This document shows, piece after piece, positions 10,746 to 21,557 of a stretch of DNA of 64,000 bases. The translations under genes were made by a program, and so were the position numbers. The notes under the pieces are model-generated. The model made no database searches. It saw nothing but the letters and a program-made list of their open reading frames with translations, and had not been told where the DNA came from. Source of the DNA: Pezicula radicicola (Eukaryota > Ascomycota > Leotiomycetes > Helotiales > Dermateaceae); NCBI GenBank assembly GCA_003008705.1, contig PDUO01000099.1, positions 4,043-68,042 of the forward strand, in the 5' to 3' direction. Within the stretch, counting starts at the first letter, position 1. Each line of letters begins with the position of its first letter.

Positions 10746-11190
10746 TATAGAACAAGATAAAACAGTGCAAAGTCCTTCACTCCCTAGAGTTCCAAGAACT
10801 TTCTAACTAGGAGAGTAGAGCTCTTAGTAACCTTATATTACCTTCCTACAGCAACCACCTACTAGACATAGCAGGAACAGAGTTTACCTAAGCAATAACC
10901 TAAGCTGCTAAAGCTAATATCCTAATACTAAGGAAAGGAGTAAGAGCTAAACTATAGTAGACTATTAAACTAAAGGACCTAAGGAATACTATACTTAATA
11001 AACAAAGATACATTAACTATATAGATCCCTCGTCTAAGCTAGACTACCTCTAAGCTAGGAACACCTACTTCCTTAAGATAAAGAAGACTAAAAGACTACA
11101 CTAGAACTAGTTCCTAGAAAAGAAAGACCTAAAGAGTATTTTTAAAGTTATAATATATATAAAAGATAGTAGAGTAGAGAAAATACCTTA
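10746..11190 (+). pseudogene. Second Tad-like LINE remnant, heavily RIP-mutated
   Basis: A single frame gives the linker before a Tad-type reverse transcriptase: RKGVRAKL, two stops, TIKLKDLRNTIL, then ARNTYFLKIKKTKRLH, stop, N, stop, FLEKKDLKSIFK. The expected family sequence has WW at the first pair of stops and W-N-Q at the second. Each stop is therefore explained by TGG to TAG or CAG to TAG. At least eight such stops occur in the interval. The sequence then dissolves into pure AT-rich DNA. Confidence 0.6.
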
Positions 11191-11969
11191 TATCTAATCC
11201 TCTATTATAAATATAATATATACATTAGTTATTAGTTAGCTAATATAATAGTTTATAATCTAAGACTTAGTAAGTAAGACTATATAAAGAACTATAAGTA
11301 GAGATTATAAGATATTAGATTATATAATAGAATCTATAGGATCTTAGAGAGATCTAGTAAATCTAGTAATCTATAGGATCTAGTGATCTTATTAATCTAG
11401 GTAATATAAAGGACTATATAAGTAGATAGTATTCCTTTAGATAGATACTTTATACTTAACTTAAATAGTATTCTTTACTATACTAATAATAGATTCTACT
11501 TATTAGTCTTTATAATACACCTACCTCTCCCTCTTACTCTAATACTAGAGTATAACTTCTATTAAGAAGGATACCCCTCCGTGACATCTATCTTATATAT
11601 ATATATAAACAAAGCTTAGTCTACTAATAGCTGTTATATTAGACCGATCTATTTTGTTTATAATACAAGCTCCGTGTCCCTATGCTATACCATCGAATAT
11701 AAAGGATGTTGGCTGTCTCGTGGAGAATTTTCAAATTGGACCACACAGGTCGCGGCATCAACCAGAGTTTCGAATCTACCACTGTCCAAGCCCCCATCAC
11801 GCCCCTAAGGCCAAGCTTTCCCGTCCCACCGTGTTATTATTGAGAAAGATTGTTCCCTCTTCCGCGCCAATATTTCGTACGTTTGTAATCTTACATCCCC
11901 CGCCCCTCGTTCTTAATCATGAGGCGTTCTTGCTCCAGCCACGGATCTTCTCGCCGTACTTATTTTGGA
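11191..11969. repeat. AT-rich RIP-like island, then MFS 3' flank
   Basis: CTAAG/TATA-rich sequence without coding potential to about 11640, then normal-composition DNA leading to the end of the MFS pseudogene. A 110-codon frame at 11654-11986 shows no motif and I do not call it a gene. Confidence 0.55.
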
Positions 11970-13804
11970 TCAGCTGTGTGAGCTAGCTTGCGGGAGTGGC
12001 TCTAGACTTACGCGGTGGAATATGAAGGGAACAGGAATGAACAATACGGCAAGACCGCCAAGTAACGAATTACCTGGTCCAACACCGAGTCTAGCAAAGA
12101 GCGCTCGTGCCTGGTCACGTCATTTAGTTAGTCACAAGTGAAGAGAAAGGGAGAAACGTTTCCGTAACTTACAAAAAGTGGGAAGGATGCACCGAACGAG
12201 GCGCGGAAAAGGGTAGCTCCTGCAAAGACGGATCCGGCGTATTGAGCGTATGTGATGCCTTGATAGTTGAAGAGTGAATTGAAAAGTGTGGCCACACCAA
12301 TAGAGAAAGTACCGGAGCCAATTACAGGCACAATCCAGTGAATGCTTGCCCGACCTGTCCAGCCGAACCAGAATAAGCAGGTCGGAAGGGCGACAGCCCC
12401 AATGAATGTCGGTGGAAGGACCATCTCCGGCTTGAACCTCCCACTTTTTATCTTTGGGACAAGGTCAAGCTTAATCCACAATAAGAATAGAGGCACCGAG
12501 ATGCAGGCAAAAACGAAGATTCCAACGAACACCAGACCCTGTTGCTGAATGCTGAACCCGTAGATGCCGCCAAATACAATTGGAAATGACTCGAACCATA
12601 GAAAGAGTACTCCATAGAGAAGACCCGCGTACAGGTTCATGAGAAAAACAATCGGCTCAGTGAAAGTGAGTATAAAGGCCCTTCCGAGGACGCGCAATGT
12701 ATCTTTTGCGGTGTGGTGCTCGGCGTCAACCTCGGACTGGCTTTTGAAACGATTATCTCCGGTTGCCTTCCTCAAACCTTTAGCTCTTTTGTAAAGAATG
12801 TTTGCTGGGTTGGTCTCTGGAACCAAAAAGTACATGGAGATCAGAACGAGGCTGCACAGCCATGTGACGACCCAAATTGTCCAACGCCAGCCCTTCGCCA
12901 GGGCAATGTACCCACCGATAATTGGACCAAAAACAGGGCCACAAACACCAGCAGACGCCCAAATACAAATCAAGAAGGGGACTTGGAGCGGAGTGTAAAT
13001 GTCGTTCACAGTCCCGCCACCAACTGCCAGACACGGGCTGCCGCAGAACCCTGTTACCCATCGAAAAACCAAGAACACGGCCACATTTGGGGCAAAGCCA
13101 ACGGCAAGTTGAAAAAGGATGAAAAGCAGGAGCGTCCAGAAAAAAATACTCGTGCGTCCAAGCTTTGGCATCTCGGACATAGGAGCTCAGAGCATGGGTC
13201 CGATACCGTATCCGCTGGGCACGAGTTGATATGTCAGCGATGGTTTTGGACATTTCGGAGAGCTCAAAACAGTCGGGTATTTCCTTACAAGGTGAAAAGA
13301 GAGAGTCCCAAAGTTGCGACGACCTCGCTGACGCGAAATTCCTCAATGAAGCTCTGTTCGCCGGGGGTGTAGATGGAACTTGCGATATAAACGGCAAAGT
13401 TGAGAATGCACATCAGCGTGATGATTACGTGCTTCAGAGCTATGGGCTAATTCTGGGGGTTCTTGAGGTGGAAAGGCTGAATCAGCCAGGAGCAACATAG
13501 AAGCAGCAGAAGCTCATACCTCTGGATCATCTGGGCCATACCAGCCTACGAGGAGGATCTCTTGGTCACCATTCTTCTCGCCATTCTTCTCGCCATCATG
13601 TTGAAGCACTTGGCTTTGGGAAGAACCATTCTGTGCCTCTTTGTCCGACTCTCCTGGCGAGACGGTGGTCTGCTCGGGCGTATCTCGTTGAACTGCGTTC
13701 TTCCACAAGGACGGGTCGATCTCGTCAGGGTATCGGAAGAGTCTGTTGCCAGACACAAAGCGCATGGTTTGGCCGAAAACAGTCCCGTGAAGTCGCCAAG
13801 CCAT
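11970..13804 (-). pseudogene. DHA1-type MFS drug/polyamine transporter, nonsense-mutated
   Basis: The first exon (from 13804) starts MAWRLHGTVFGQTMRF and reads the family's N-terminal cytosolic tail (FRYPDEIDPSLWKN..LLVGWYGPDDPE). After a short intron comes NPQN, then TAG (13447-13449) where the near-invariant Trp of the MFS NPxNW motif belongs. Next come TM1 (ALKHVITLMCILNFAVYI) and the GYGIGPML motif, followed by TGA (13187-13189), again at a Trp position (GPMLWAPMSE). Exon 3 is a long intact run of TM segments with FRWVTGFCGSPCLAVGGGTV and GYIALAKGWRW. A last exon reads ARLGVGPGNSLLGGLAVLF. Homologues pump drugs or polyamines at the plasma membrane. Two stops in conserved Trp codons make this copy very probably non-functional. 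Confidence 0.72.
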
Positions 13805-14590
13805 ATTGGGCGTTTATCTGTCGAGACGAGGGGGAAAGCACGAAGTCAATTTATGGAAAGCCCTCGCTGGACGAGGAGAGGACACGACGAAATTCCGTCG
13901 TTGGGAAGAGTGGAAAAGCGAAACAGCTGTCGCTAAGAAGAGTGCGTGGAATATTGAATTCAATTCCAAATAAGCGATACAAGTGTACTGTACTGTACGA
14001 GTACCTAAGCGAGCGAGCGCCTTTTGTTGCGTGGAATGGTTACTCGTATGGTGAATGCAAGATCCGGACTTTACAAGTCGAATCGTCAGTAAAGTCCGAG
14101 AAAGCCGAATTTCACGATGGAGATTGGATGGAGCGCCGTAAGTCCGAGAAAGCTGAATAACCAAGAATATAATAATAATAATTTCGTCGCTTTTTGATTT
14201 CTGTTTCTGTCACTTTTCTTATGTCGATCGGTAGATTGATTGGTAAGGCCCTGATATGACAGTCCGGGGAGAGCTAGCATCCGCAACCTAATTCAGTAAT
14301 TCGACCACCCTACCTTCAATTTACCGGGCCCAGAACAGAACAGGACAGGACAGAACAGTAGTACTATACTGTACTTGTAATTTAGCGACCACGGTAGCTA
14401 CTGAGTGATTCTTAGGTGGCGTGAGCGTTGTTAGAGTCAACCTATACCACTTACTGTATTCATTACGCCGAGCCTTCAATCCTCAATAATAGACCTTTTC
14501 CGTAATGCTGCAAATATATATATGTTATACATATGTATATGCGTATACATAGCTAGATAGATCAAATCGAAATCCAAAGAGCCTAAAAGG
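13805..14590. other. Intergenic with small repeats
   Basis: No gene supported. A 17-18-nt direct repeat (agtccgagaaagc-gaat) occurs at about 14092 and 14139. A pentamer run of agaac/aggac units lies at 14331-14356. Confidence 0.5.
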
Positions 14591-15024
14591 ATGGGGACAA
14601 CTCACATGGCGGAGCACCCTCCAGCTACAAAGGTAACTGCTACGGTAGAGACGGCGGAAGCGCAACCAGAACGCTATGTTTCCGAGCCATCGGACCGCGC
14701 TCGTCTTGCGGAACCGCTCACTTTCCACTTGTTCGGCTGTGCGGTTCCCAACCGTTTCATGAAAGCGGCTATGACAGAACAGCTGTCACCTACGATCATA
14801 ACAACCCAAGAAATAACGGCATCCCAACGGAGAATATTGAACGGGTCTATGAACGATAGGGCCGGGGTGGAATTAGCTTGATTCTCTCCGGCGATGTTGG
14901 TATCAGCTACACGGATCTTGAGTCTGTTGGAGACCCAATAGTTCGGGCCTCGCTTCAATGGTTTCGCAGCTATGGCATGAGGCCGCATGGCTCATTGATG
15001 GTAGCTCAAGTCTCTCACCCAGGC
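14591..15024 (+). pseudogene. Old-Yellow-Enzyme-like NADH:flavin oxidoreductase, 5' fragment
   Basis: The frame opens MGTTHMAEHPP and reaches EPLTFHLFGCAVPNRFMKAA, the start of an OYE barrel. At about 14786-14790 one base is missing, and the frame shifts by one to continue as YDHNNPRNNGIPTENIERVY. A TAG (14857-14859) replaces the expected Trp before GRGGISLILSGDVGISYTDL. The piece ends at GSLMVAQVSHPG, where intact relatives continue with the substrate-binding part of the barrel. OYE-like enzymes reduce activated alkenes with FMN and NAD(P)H. Here the 3' two-thirds is gone and replaced, at 15025, by a telomere-like tract and unrelated transporter sequence. The remnant cannot make an active enzyme. 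Confidence 0.7.
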
Positions 15025-15049
15025 TTTGGGTTTAGGGTTAGGGCTAGGG
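15025..15049 (+). repeat. Short interstitial telomere-like tract
   Basis: The sequence tttgggtttagggttaggg followed by ctaggg is a run of TTAGGG-type units, the telomere repeat of most filamentous fungi. It sits exactly between the OYE-like fragment and the symporter fragment and keeps one frame open across the junction. Confidence 0.65.
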
Positions 15050-15936
15050 CAACAAACGAGCCACTGATTAGATGGTCTCATATTGGAGTTGTAGTCACAT
15101 CACTGGGAATATCTACGATTGTTTTGATGTTCCCTTACGGAAACGTGAACATGACCTGGCTTCTCTACGCATTTGGAAATATCGTTTGCCATGGCGTTTT
15201 CCCAACGGTCTTTTCCCTCCTTTGGAAACAGCAACCCAAGGCAGCGGCAACCATCTCGCCTCTTGTTGGAATGACTTCTGGACTGTCGGTATGGTTTGGA
15301 ACGGCTTACGCATACTAGGGAGAAGTAACTATCGCTTCCACTGGTGGTACATTTCCATGCTTGTTTGATGTCGTCACTGCGTTTCTTACACCGCTACCAG
15401 TTTCAGTCTTCATCTCCTTGGTATTTCCTACAGCGCCGTTTGACTTTGGTATCTTTGGAAAAATCAGTAGAGTGACTCCTGACCACACCACCACCGTACC
15501 CCGGATTGACGGTGAAGAACATTGGATTACTCCCGAGAGGATGCAATACATGAAAAAGATGAGCCGCTGGGCTGCGTTTAGGTCCACTCTAATTGTTATA
15601 GGGCATGTGCTTCTGTGGCCATTACCGATGTATGGTGCCAAGATAGTATTCTCAAAACAGGTTAGTACTAGTTACCCTCGGCTTCCTGCCTTCGTGTAGA
15701 ATCAGATGAGCTAAGTGATACAGCTATTTACGGCATGGATGGCCATTGCCTTCATCTATTTTTGGCTTGCTATGGTTGCTGGCAGCATCTATCCCATTTT
15801 CGATAGAGACTGGCAGAAAGTATGGAAAGTCCTCCTCGGGGGGCGTGGTGCGAAAGCGGCGACGGCTCTTCCTACGGACTCACCCCCATCATCAGAAGAT
15901 CAGATGGAAAGCACCGTAGTCACGGATAAGAACTAA
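15050..15936 (+). pseudogene. DUR3-like solute:sodium symporter, 3' fragment
   Basis: Reads RWSHIGVVVTSLGISTIV, YGNVNMTWLLYAFG, VFPTVFSLLW, GMTSGLSVWFGTAYAY, then an in-frame TAG (15316-15318). It continues GEVTIASTGGTFPCL, TPERMQYMKKMSRWAAF, an intron near 15661-15715 and a last exon FTAWMAIAFIYFWLAMVAG. This is the C-terminal half of the SSS-family urea/polyamine permeases related to yeast DUR3. The N-terminal transmembrane helices are missing because sequence upstream of 15050 belongs to an OYE-like gene. With the stop and the missing half it is non-functional. Confidence 0.7.
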
Positions 15937-16708
15937 AGCTGGCCGGGTGTTAGAACAACCTCTCTATGCCCCGCATGGAAAATTATTACTATTATTAGAT
16001 AACTTAATGTACACTAATTATTATCTTATCGTATCTAAAGTCGGAAGTAGTTAATTGCTTTTTTTTGCTTCTTACAAGGAGGTACGACTAGAAAGAAGAT
16101 TGTTTCCTAGGGGGTATTATTACTAGCAAATAAACTTTCTTAGTGTAAAACTCAGGATAATCTTAGTAGTTGTTTTTTCCTATTATAGGTCTATAAACGA
16201 GGCTATTTGTCTCTTTTAGAGCTATAGATAAAGTTATTTTATATAGAAATATAAGTAATCTTACCTTAGACTCTAAAATAGAATTATATAGATATTATAA
16301 TAGGAACTAATATAGGCTTTAAAATCAAATTACTAATATAAGCTCTAAAATTAAATAATATTAGCTTAATACACTAGTCCTTTAAATAAGTTATATAAGT
16401 CTACTAGGCCTTACTAATATATTATTAGCTTACTTAGTTTAATTAGTAATTGAAACTTACCTTAGTAATTTTTTTATAAATATATAGTAAGTAAACTAAA
16501 GTAAATATAACTTATACTTAATAACTAAGTATACTAAATATTAATATTATAGCCTTTAAATAAAACTCGAAAGCATAGATAATAGTAATACTTAAATAGA
16601 GTATTAAAAGGCGGCGTGGAGATTATAGGGGCACTAGTAGGCTACTTTAAAGTCCCTCTAATAAAATAGTAGATGCTAACAATACAAACTCCTCTACTTC
16701 CTAGAGTC
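15937..16708. repeat. AT-rich RIP-like island
   Basis: Mostly AT-rich sequence from 15985 to about 16690 without coding potential. It borders the 3' end of the membrane protein gene within about 20 nt. Confidence 0.6.
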
Positions 16709-17875
16709 TTACGGATAGTTTGCCATAACAATGTACCACTGTATAAAACTGCCAATGAAAAATGCCCAACTTCCCCAAAAGTCAGCTAATGTCGCTTGGA
16801 AAGTCGCACCAGTACTCCCTATAAAAGGGAGGGAACCAGCCAACGTGAAACCCAAGGATCCAATTGCGTTCCAAAAACCTACGTGCCAATCGATTGTCAG
16901 TGGTTTTGGCTTGTACCATTTATCTTGCACAATGAGCATCTGAATAAATGAGGCAACCAGGAACAAGAAACCACCTAATGCTGCTGGTAAGAGGTTGGTG
17001 GTATCAACGACGAGGACATTTTCGAAGTCAATTACACCTGGAACGGCAGTTATTGTTGCAATCGCGAAAACGACTGCTCCGACAGCTTGAATGACCCCTG
17101 CTATGAAGCAAAGATCGTGACGATACAGACTTCGATATTGTTGCATAGTGGGATACCAGATAAATGCACTGCTTCCTATCAGTGCAGGTTGGGTAGTCGC
17201 TGTGGGAAGAGTCATGGTCTCTTTGGCGTGTTCTCTGGTGGTCTCCATGGGTACCGTCAAATGCTGCGGTGGGACGACATGCGTTTCTTCATCACTTTGG
17301 CTTCCATTTGACATTTCTTCGTCCTTCAACTTCCTTCCAGAATCCGTCATATTCACAACCTCAATTGTCACACCTTCAGTAAAGATCATGTCACCACCTC
17401 GTTTTATGTTCAGACCCTCCAGCCATCCCACGAAGCCACCGACCAAGAAAATAAAGGTGCCGAGTACGCTGGATGCAGGTGTGGCATAGGGTGTTTCGCC
17501 TGCGAAGTCTGTTGACGGTGCGATCAACGGCAACAATAAGAAGAAGCCGTTCACAACAAATACTGCAGAACCAATCGTGAATGAGCTTGCAACCATCCAA
17601 CTGACGTCTCGAACAGGAAAGCGTGTGAACATTCGTTTTAGTCGATTGAGAGGCCCGGAGCTTTCTTGTATAGGCGATCGCGTAGGGAAGAAAAGCCCCG
17701 CTGTTGAGGCTGCCGCGGATGAAATAATTGACCGTCGGTCATGTTGATTTCGGTACTCCTCTTCGAATGAAAAGTTAGGCCATGAAGTAAACCTGCGTGT
17801 GTCAAGTCCTGCTAGACTTTCGTGAAAGGATGATCCTGTTGTGGCAGAACCACGTCTATGGACTTCAACATTCAT
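16709..17875 (-). CDS. Fungal six-TM integral membrane protein of unknown function
   Basis: A single intact exon of 388 codons. A Ser/Arg-rich cytosolic N-terminus of about 90 residues is followed by hydrophobic segments near residues 92-120 and 137-156. Then comes a hydrophilic loop of about 100 residues rich in Thr and Glu (with NMTDSGRKLKDEEMSNGSQS), and four more hydrophobic segments to the end. Two of the last helices share a W-N/A-x-G-S pattern. I know similar 'integral membrane protein' entries in ascomycetes, but no function. The gene ends 20 nt from an AT-rich island yet shows no stop or frameshift. Confidence 0.75.
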   Translation of the reverse strand: MNVEVHRRGSATTGSSFHESLAGLDTRRFTSWPNFSFEEEYRNQHDRRSIISSAAASTAGLFFPTRSPIQESSGPLNRLKRMFTRFPVRDVSWMVASSFTIGSAVFVVNGFFLLLPLIAPSTDFAGETPYATPASSVLGTFIFLVGGFVGWLEGLNIKRGGDMIFTEGVTIEVVNMTDSGRKLKDEEMSNGSQSDEETHVVPPQHLTVPMETTREHAKETMTLPTATTQPALIGSSAFIWYPTMQQYRSLYRHDLCFIAGVIQAVGAVVFAIATITAVPGVIDFENVLVVDTTNLLPAALGGFLFLVASFIQMLIVQDKWYKPKPLTIDWHVGFWNAIGSLGFTLAGSLPFIGSTGATFQATLADFWGSWAFFIGSFIQWYIVMANYP

Positions 17876-19451
17876 TGTCTAGTGTGGCAGCAATTTTGTC
17901 TTTGCTTTTCAGGCATTGTGAAGGGTGTGCCATCTAATATATAGACTTCTATTGTGGCAGTGAGACTTACCTCAGAATACCGCCGTGAAATGAGAGCAAC
18001 CACTTGAACGGCTTGTTCTTATCTTTCATTCTTTCATGCCATACGCATAAGGACGCAGACCTCAAGTTTGAGCTTGAAGTAGCGACGAAGACATGGAATA
18101 CCCTTCGAATCGCAAGAACCAGGCGAATTTGCTGCAATTAGAATAGGAGATGAGATCCCATAGCAGATCTGTGCTTAAAAAGGAGAAGTTTGTCCAATGC
18201 GGAACCGTCGCCTCCTTCCAGAACGACGCTAGAAGGATTCTAATTCTGTCACCACAGGATCACTGCATGGGATGCTTGTCGAGAATCTATCGGTAGGGCC
18301 GGAACCTTGTTTAGATTGTTGTCGGGACGGATCGATGGGAAGAATTTCTCTTGAAATGCCCCAAAGAGGACCAAGTCCAGTTTCACTGGCTACATATTAG
18401 CAGCAGTGATAAGGCGGACAAGGAGAAGCTCGTGGAGGACCCCAGAGGAGGTCACTAATACCCAGTTAACAGCTAGACCATGCTAAAGAAATCTGATTGG
18501 ACATAGGAGCGCCTTATCTTAAGGCTGATATGAGCCGCAGAAGCCCGCATAAAGTGCCAGTGTGCCAGCCTTCTAGAAGCGAGAGAGTTGAAACAAAAAA
18601 GGACCGATGATTCCCCTAACATGTATTGAGAACACGTACCCCGGGTATACCGGTATTTGAATCTCTTTGACATAAAGAGATACAAAGAGATTTGGCAACA
18701 CATTGAGATGTGTAGAAAGCTCTTGCTTCGGGGATAGAAATGACTTGCATGTTGGTCACGTGATAAACTCAGTCCAGGACTTCCTGAGACTTGCGAACCA
18801 ATTGTCTCCGCTGAAAAGATGTCGAAGTTGTGCCTTCAGACAGGTCATCAAATACTATTGCTCTCTAGCCTGTATATGCATTAGAACGATATTCGTTGTA
18901 ATGTTGTTTCTTGTTGCTCTCACCACTCAGAGTTGGAGATAAAGAACTTTGATTAGTGGTGCTAATATTCTCCTAGGATTGAACATAGGAAGTTGTTCTA
19001 AACAATGACCAATAGTGAAGTTGCTGAGTTGGAAGAAAGACGAGCGAGAGCCATGAGCGATGAAGTCTCAACTTTACTGCTTTTATATCTTCCCGCTAGA
19101 CCCCTTCCATCCGGTGCTCCACACTGACTAAACTCCCAACTCCTCTTCGTCCTATAATGATACCAAAACCTGACGAAACAAAACACTATTTTGTTTGTTT
19201 TTTAGAACATGTCATAAAGATCACAAAATCTGAATAGCTTTGGCGTGATCTTCTTTTCGATGGTCGAGGTACAGTGAACATGTTCAGCTCTCAAGATGTT
19301 CTCCTTTCCCAAAGCATCTCCCGTAAAGCTCGCCCCTTTCATACTTCAACTACCCACTAGGTGCCATAGTTAGTAAGAGAAGAATGGTGTATTTCTATAG
19401 CGTTTATGATGCAGCCTGATGTTCCTCTAGGACCAAACTTACCATATGTGC
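17876..19451. other. Intergenic, no gene seen
   Basis: Both strands carry only short frames without motifs. The 17876-18200 part is the probable promoter region of the membrane protein gene. Nothing repeated was noticed. Confidence 0.5.
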
Positions 19452-19688
19452 CTACAGCGTCTTTCCGCTAAACTCGGCGCATTTCTGAACACCCTCGATG
19501 ACCACACATTGCCCTGCCATGTTGAGAATGGTCCGGGTACCATTAGGAAGAGTACTTGTTACATTGGCAGCAGCTTTCAGTGCAAGCCTATCGCTGGCTC
19601 GTGAGGGAATGGCGACAACGCTGTTACCGAGCACAAAGAGAACGACAAGGATATTTTTAACAAGAAGCATATTGTAGATAGAGCTCAA
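19452..19688 (-). CDS. Small secreted protein, 78 residues
   Basis: It begins MSSIYNMLLVKNILVVLFVL, with signal-peptide cleavage likely after NSVVA. Initiation at the second Met (19670) would give a cleaner signal peptide. The mature part is about 50 residues, with an N-glycosylation sequon (NVT, also NGT) and two cysteines near the end (GQCVVIEGVQKCAEF), enough for one disulphide. It could be an effector-like or cell-wall-associated protein. No family recognised. No further exon is needed, since the stop TAG follows GKTL directly. Confidence 0.5.
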   Translation of the reverse strand: MSSIYNMLLVKNILVVLFVLGNSVVAIPSRASDRLALKAAANVTSTLPNGTRTILNMAGQCVVIEGVQKCAEFSGKTL

Positions 19689-20885
19689 TAATGAAAGTAG
19701 TGATATATTATGATTATTTTGCAGACGCGATTGAGCGGACCGGCCGAATGAGTGTTATCTTAATAGCTAAGATCTGAGATGAGATGATGTGGATGGAAGA
19801 GTGAACTGAGAAAGGCTTCTTTTATTTTCCGTGAGGGACTTGGTGTCAGACATCTTGGCCTTTCAGCTGTAACGTCAGGCTAGTAGCCTCCATATGCTTA
19901 TCTATTCGCTAAAATAAATATATCCAATGGTTCTCATGTGCCAAGTATAACTCACAGATCATGATGTACTCGCTTAGCATTTTGTGACCATCTGTCGTTT
20001 CAACGAACCTTGGCAGCAACCTTTTATTTTCATCCTACATACCGCAATTCAACTTGCCCTGAGCTTTAGAGGAGAGAGCGCGATGCATCGGCACCGTGTA
20101 ATCGGGATCTCTGACTAGAACTTCCAGTTTTGGAAGTACCTGACTAGAGTTTTTTTTCTCTAGTCGTTGGGTTTTGGATGGCATTTATGGTATAGAACTT
20201 ACAACCTCAAGCGCCCAGTTAATTTCGATTAATGCAGCCACATTATCATAAGTTCTGCAGAAGAAGATACGACCGAATGAGACATACGAATCGGATGCAA
20301 AGGAATTCCCAACAGTTGGCTACCACTTGTGACCTAACCCATAGCTGGACATATTCGCAATCATTAACGCTGTAAAGAGATCCTGGCCTCGTTGTTAACG
20401 AAACTAGTAATCAGGATTGATCTTTCACTTCGGCTACGTTGTTCCTAAAGTCCCAAGTGCCATCGGATTTAGTCTCCTTGAAGCTTATGGTAGGACTATA
20501 GTTCACCATCGGTGTCGATTGCCAACCTCAATTACAATGAACTTGCCCAAAAAAAATAAGTGGCTCTAAGCTTTCAACTTCCACAGCATATGTAGGGCAA
20601 GGTAGTAGTAACAAGTAATATATTCATGCTCCTGGGTATAAAATAAGAAAAACAGGACCCAACATGTCGCTCTATGACCCGACAACGCCTTAACAACGCC
20701 GCAACTCCTGTGTCTTGAAGAAAATATGACCTAATGTTCTTGTTCTAATAGAAGGGAGGGCGTGGGAGGTACCAAATTGGAGGCCATGCTTTCCAAGGCC
20801 GAGGCAATTGACAATAGAAGCAACTTGATTCTACCATCGCTTCCTCTAGTTGTTTTCGCAAACCAATGCCAATCTGGTATGGCTA
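19689..20885. other. Intergenic, no gene seen
   Basis: Only short motif-less frames on either strand. It includes the upstream region of the small secreted protein gene and the 3' flank of the SLATT gene. Confidence 0.5.
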
Positions 20886-21557
20886 CTAGGAGATTTCCAA
20901 GGCCTTGCCCTTCCCAACAACAATCCTACTTTGTCGACTAGCCATTCTATCATTGCCCTGAGCATGGCCCTTTATGCCCCCATCAACCTGATGTGCGTAA
21001 TTATCCGACCGGTTCATCTCGGCCGTATCGCGAGCAATATTGTATCTCTCAAAGACCTCCTGGATCAAAGCATCTGTTTCCTTCGTGCTGATGTCGTCCC
21101 ATCCGACTACCAATCTCGACTCGCATTCTTCGATGAAATCCTGTACCTTGCGCAACTGATACGCGTCTTTTCTCAGACGATCAGGCAGGCCCTTTGACTT
21201 CAGCATACCCAATATGCCAGCAAGGCAGCTGTTAGCAATGCCCAGCACAGTTATCGCGATCGGATGTATTTTCGACAGCGGACCAAGGGAAGCGAGTGTC
21301 GCACCGATTACAAGCTGTGTAATAAGTGCGACATAGTACAGCGTATTGACGATTTGGTATTGGGCCATATATCTCCGCTGCTGTGCAAGAACAGCCTTGT
21401 AGATGCCACTGGAGTGCTTGCGGAGGGATTCGAGGTCGGAGGGCGAAGCCGAGGGAGTCGTGTTAATGCCGACTGCAAGGCGAAATTTCTTCAGGGCAGG
21501 GTCCCCTTCAACTGGGCTCGGGCCGCCAGACATGAGTGGCGTTTGTTCGTCGGCCAT
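20886..21557 (-). CDS. SLATT_fungal domain protein (two-TM)
   Basis: A single exon of 223 codons starting MADEQTPLMSGGPSP. After a 45-residue tail comes an amphipathic stretch (AVLAQQRRYMAQYQIVNTLY), then two transmembrane helices (about residues 69-92 and 98-117, the second containing AITVLGIANSCLAGILGML). A soluble segment GLPDRLRKDAYQLRKVQDF-IEECE follows. This is the fungal branch of SLATT (SMODS and SLOG-associating two-TM effector), a family linked in bacteria to membrane-acting effectors of nucleotide-signalling conflict systems. The role in fungi is unknown. No SMODS or SLOG partner is adjacent. The divergent neighbour across 1.3 kb is a vWA protein. Family assignment is firm from the pattern; function is not. 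Confidence 0.78.
   Translation of the reverse strand: MADEQTPLMSGGPSPVEGDPALKKFRLAVGINTTPSASPSDLESLRKHSSGIYKAVLAQQRRYMAQYQIVNTLYYVALITQLVIGATLASLGPLSKIHPIAITVLGIANSCLAGILGMLKSKGLPDRLRKDAYQLRKVQDFIEECESRLVVGWDDISTKETDALIQEVFERYNIARDTAEMNRSDNYAHQVDGGIKGHAQGNDRMASRQSRIVVGKGKALEIS

Noticed and set aside
11654..11986. 110-codon plus-strand frame
   Set aside because: No domain, no signal peptide, and it overlaps the last exon of the MFS pseudogene on the other strand.
12713..13372. 219-codon plus-strand frame
   Set aside because: Antisense of the MFS transporter exon, with no motif of its own.
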